Below, piece by piece: positions 62,571 to 64,000 of a stretch of 64,000 bases of DNA (its first letter is position 1; each line of letters begins with the position of its first letter). The notes below the pieces were generated by a model that was not told the DNA's origin, searched no databases, and worked only from the letters and a program-made list of their open reading frames with translations. This DNA is from Sphingobium sp. BYY-5 (GTDB lineage: Bacteria > Pseudomonadota > Alphaproteobacteria > Sphingomonadales > Sphingomonadaceae): NCBI RefSeq assembly GCF_022758885.1, contig NZ_JALEBH010000001.1, forward strand, positions 2,759,501-2,823,500, read 5' to 3'. A program made the position numbers and the translations under genes.

Positions 62571-63464
62571 TCATGGCCAGTTTTCCACAGGCTTGAGGCC
62601 GACGCGGCGCATGGCGGCGTCGATCGGATCGACGGGGACGGGCGTGAAGTTCAGCCGATCGCGGCCCAGCGCATGTTTGAGCGAGAGGACGTAGCCGGGG
62701 AGCGGTTGGCGCGCGACGATGGCGCGCAGCTCGAAGGCGAACCGGCGGAGCGGCGAGAGCACGCCCGACTTCAGGTAGAGGTGCGGAACGTCGAAGCTCC
62801 AGCCGCCTTGCTGCCGGCCACCATGTTTGCGCACGATGCGGTAGAGCCAGCGTTCGAGGCCGCCGGCGAGATCGAAATAGGCGCGGTCGATCGTCAGCAC
62901 GAGCGCGCGGCCCAGCACGCCGGCATAGAACCAGTCGGGCAGGATCAGCTCGATGCCGAGCGCCCGGCCGTTGCCGTCCGCCAGCTCGCGCCATTCGTTG
63001 ATCCAGGAGAAGCGATGGCGGCGGCGCTGATGCTCCTGCCGGATCGAGGTGGCGACGGTGGTGGATTGCAGCCGGTCGAGCGCGGCCTTCAACCGCTCGT
63101 AGCTCGCCTTGCCGGTGCCGCGCCGGGTGAACGCCAATATTTCGTGCGGCGTCGTCACCATCAGGCGCGAGGTCGGCCGCCCCGCGTCGCGCGCCTCGAT
63201 GAGCTGGCTCGCCGCCCAGATCAGCACATCGGCGTCCCAAATAGTCGCCATCCCGTGTTCGGGAACGGCCTCGACGGATATCGAGGTCGCGCCCATGCGG
63301 AACTCGATCGGCGCGATGCGCCTAGCCTTGGCGAGGCTGAAGAACGGCCAGGCCATCAAGTCCTGCGCGTCGCGGGCAGCGAGGTCGCCGGGAACCGAAC
63401 GGAACAGCTCAAGCTGCGTGCGTTCGGTACTGGACCGGCCGGAATGGGAGCGTGCGCCGGGCAT
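62571..63464 (-). CDS. repA: Replication initiator RepA
   Basis: 297 residues from ATG 63464. Body: QLELFRSVPGDLAARDAQDLMAWPFFSLAKARRIAPIEFRMGATSISVEAV, ATIWDADVLIWAASQLIEARDAG, LMVTTPHEILAFTRRGTGKASYERLKAALDRLQST and RFSWINEW; this matches the RPA-type replication initiator family found on plasmids and Tn4371-like elements. It would bind iterons and start replication of the excised element. The frame extends upstream only as a shadow of the HTH gene. Confidence 0.92.
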   Translation of the reverse strand: MPGARSHSGRSSTERTQLELFRSVPGDLAARDAQDLMAWPFFSLAKARRIAPIEFRMGATSISVEAVPEHGMATIWDADVLIWAASQLIEARDAGRPTSRLMVTTPHEILAFTRRGTGKASYERLKAALDRLQSTTVATSIRQEHQRRRHRFSWINEWRELADGNGRALGIELILPDWFYAGVLGRALVLTIDRAYFDLAGGLERWLYRIVRKHGGRQQGGWSFDVPHLYLKSGVLSPLRRFAFELRAIVARQPLPGYVLSLKHALGRDRLNFTPVPVDPIDAAMRRVGLKPVENWP

Positions 63465-63471
63465 GGGGCCG

Positions 63472-63738
63472 TCAGCGCCGCACGCAGTCGGTGGGCAGAC
63501 GCTTGGCGGGATGGACCATGCCGTTGCCGGGATCGGAGGTCGAGCGGCGGGTGCCGAGCGTCGCCCAGGCATCGAGGTCGTCGATCGCATAGACGATGCG
63601 GCCGCCGAGCCTGCGGAACACCGGCCCGGTGCCGTAGCAGCGATGCTTTTCCAGCGTCCGGGCCGACAGTCCCAAGTGAATCGCCGCGTCCGGCGTCTTG
63701 AGATAGCGTGGGGTTGCGGCGGTGACAGGCTTGGCCAT
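63472..63738 (-). CDS. AlpA/excisionase-type helix-turn-helix protein
   Basis: 88 residues from ATG 63738 with AGGAGG upstream. PRYLKTPDAAIHLGLSARTLEKHRCYGTGPVFRRLGGRIVYAIDDLDAWA is the MerR-like winged helix of the HTH_17/AlpA family. Such proteins regulate integration, excision or the tra genes of mobile elements. It lies seven bases upstream of repA and is probably co-transcribed with it. Confidence 0.92.
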   Translation of the reverse strand: MAKPVTAATPRYLKTPDAAIHLGLSARTLEKHRCYGTGPVFRRLGGRIVYAIDDLDAWATLGTRRSTSDPGNGMVHPAKRLPTDCVRR

Positions 63739-63857
63739 GATGATCCTCCTGATGATGGCCGGCCCCGAAATCGTGGGACCGGCGGACAGGAGGCCATGGT
63801 GGCGGAATGGCCCGGGCGCGGAGAAGGGACACCGCCGAAGGTGCGAGAAATGTCCCC

Positions 63858-64000
63858 TCAGCCGCCGCGCAACAGGCGGACGTAGCCGCCGTCCCTGAGT
63901 TCGAGCGCCTCGGTGATCCATCGGCCGATGCGCTTGCGCTCGCGGCATTCGACCCATTCGGCCGCGCTGTAGCCTGTGACGCCGCCGTCGATCAGCGCTG
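63858..64000 (-). CDS. C-terminal end of a small hypothetical protein (cut by window edge)
   Basis: The reverse strand from the window edge reads LIDGGVTGYSAAEWVECRERKRIGRWITEALELRDGGYVRLLRGG then TGA at 63860-63858, shown here as the full visible part split by the edge. No domain is recognised. It lies upstream of the AlpA-type gene on the same strand, in the accessory part of the element. Confidence 0.5.
   Translation of the reverse strand, partial: ALIDGGVTGYSAAEWVECRERKRIGRWITEALELRDGGYVRLLRGG

Larger units (their letters stand above)
44518..64000. mobile_element. Tn4371-like conjugation module of an integrative element (borders unresolved)
   Basis: Gene order AlpA-type HTH, repA, DUF2840, traF, DUF736, lytic transglycosylase, relaxase, traG, copG, trbBCDEJKLFGI, DUF2274 and a LysR gene at the trb end matches Tn4371-family integrative and conjugative elements as I know them. 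No integrase, att repeat or tRNA gene is seen in the window, and the element continues to the right. Whether the zinc, receptor and sugar loci to the left are cargo cannot be decided here. Confidence 0.75.

Noticed and set aside
1..64000. CRISPR arrays, tRNA and rRNA genes
   Set aside because: No regularly spaced repeats with unique spacers, no cloverleaf-like tRNA sequence and no rRNA signature were found by reading either strand.

Overview
The window reads as a piece of an alphaproteobacterial, very probably sphingomonad (Sphingomonas/Sphingobium/Novosphingobium type), chromosome that carries a large accessory region. The left end has a conserved chromosomal block on the minus strand (nadD, rsfS, rlmH, an EnvC-like protein, an S41 peptidase). 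GC content is high, many genes start with GTG or TTG behind good Shine-Dalgarno sequences, and TonB-dependent receptors are numerous.

Layout. 1-9430: core genes, an AraC/GlxA regulator, a chloroperoxidase-like hydrolase, an SDR remnant, a frameshifted aminotransferase and a DUF6356 protein. 9431-9923: no gene recognised. 9924-20863: a sugar locus on the minus strand (GH127 arabinofuranosidase, LacI regulator, ThuA-like protein, GMC oxidoreductase with its subunit-3 partner). It is split by an IS21-family element and an IS3-family element that lie downstream of a perfect LacI-type operator whose target gene is gone. 20864-22037: non-coding. 22038-29803: a tight five-gene plus-strand operon (TonB receptor, ABC ATPase, two ABC-2/DUF3526-like permeases, a second TonB receptor). 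29896-44465: a zinc-starvation locus around three similar Zur-type palindromes. It holds a MerC-type protein, a Zur-like regulator in frame with a Cu/Zn superoxide dismutase, a ZnuD-like receptor, an FtsX-type ABC transporter with a DUF3299 protein and a methyltransferase, a DUF1826 protein, an S46 peptidase in frame with a second Zur, and two COG0523 GTPases flanking a HisI paralogue that lacks one zinc cysteine. An Rrf2/methyltransferase pair is embedded in it.

44518-64000: the conjugation module of a Tn4371-like integrative element or plasmid-derived island. On the minus strand it runs AlpA-type HTH, repA, DUF2840, traF peptidase, DUF736, lytic transglycosylase, relaxase, traG, copG, trbBCDEJKLFGI and DUF2274. 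A LysR regulator and an exclusion-like small protein lie on the plus strand at its trb end. No integrase, att site or tRNA gene was found, so the island borders are not resolved. Candidate oriT structure precedes the relaxase gene, and iteron-like repeats lie where parA is expected.

The most unusual points are two stop-less, in-frame junctions involving Fur/Zur-family proteins within 11 kb, the Cys-to-Asp change in the zinc-regulon HisI, and the five-gene receptor/ABC operon preceded by a Zur-like motif. The last is a candidate undescribed metal or metallophore uptake system.
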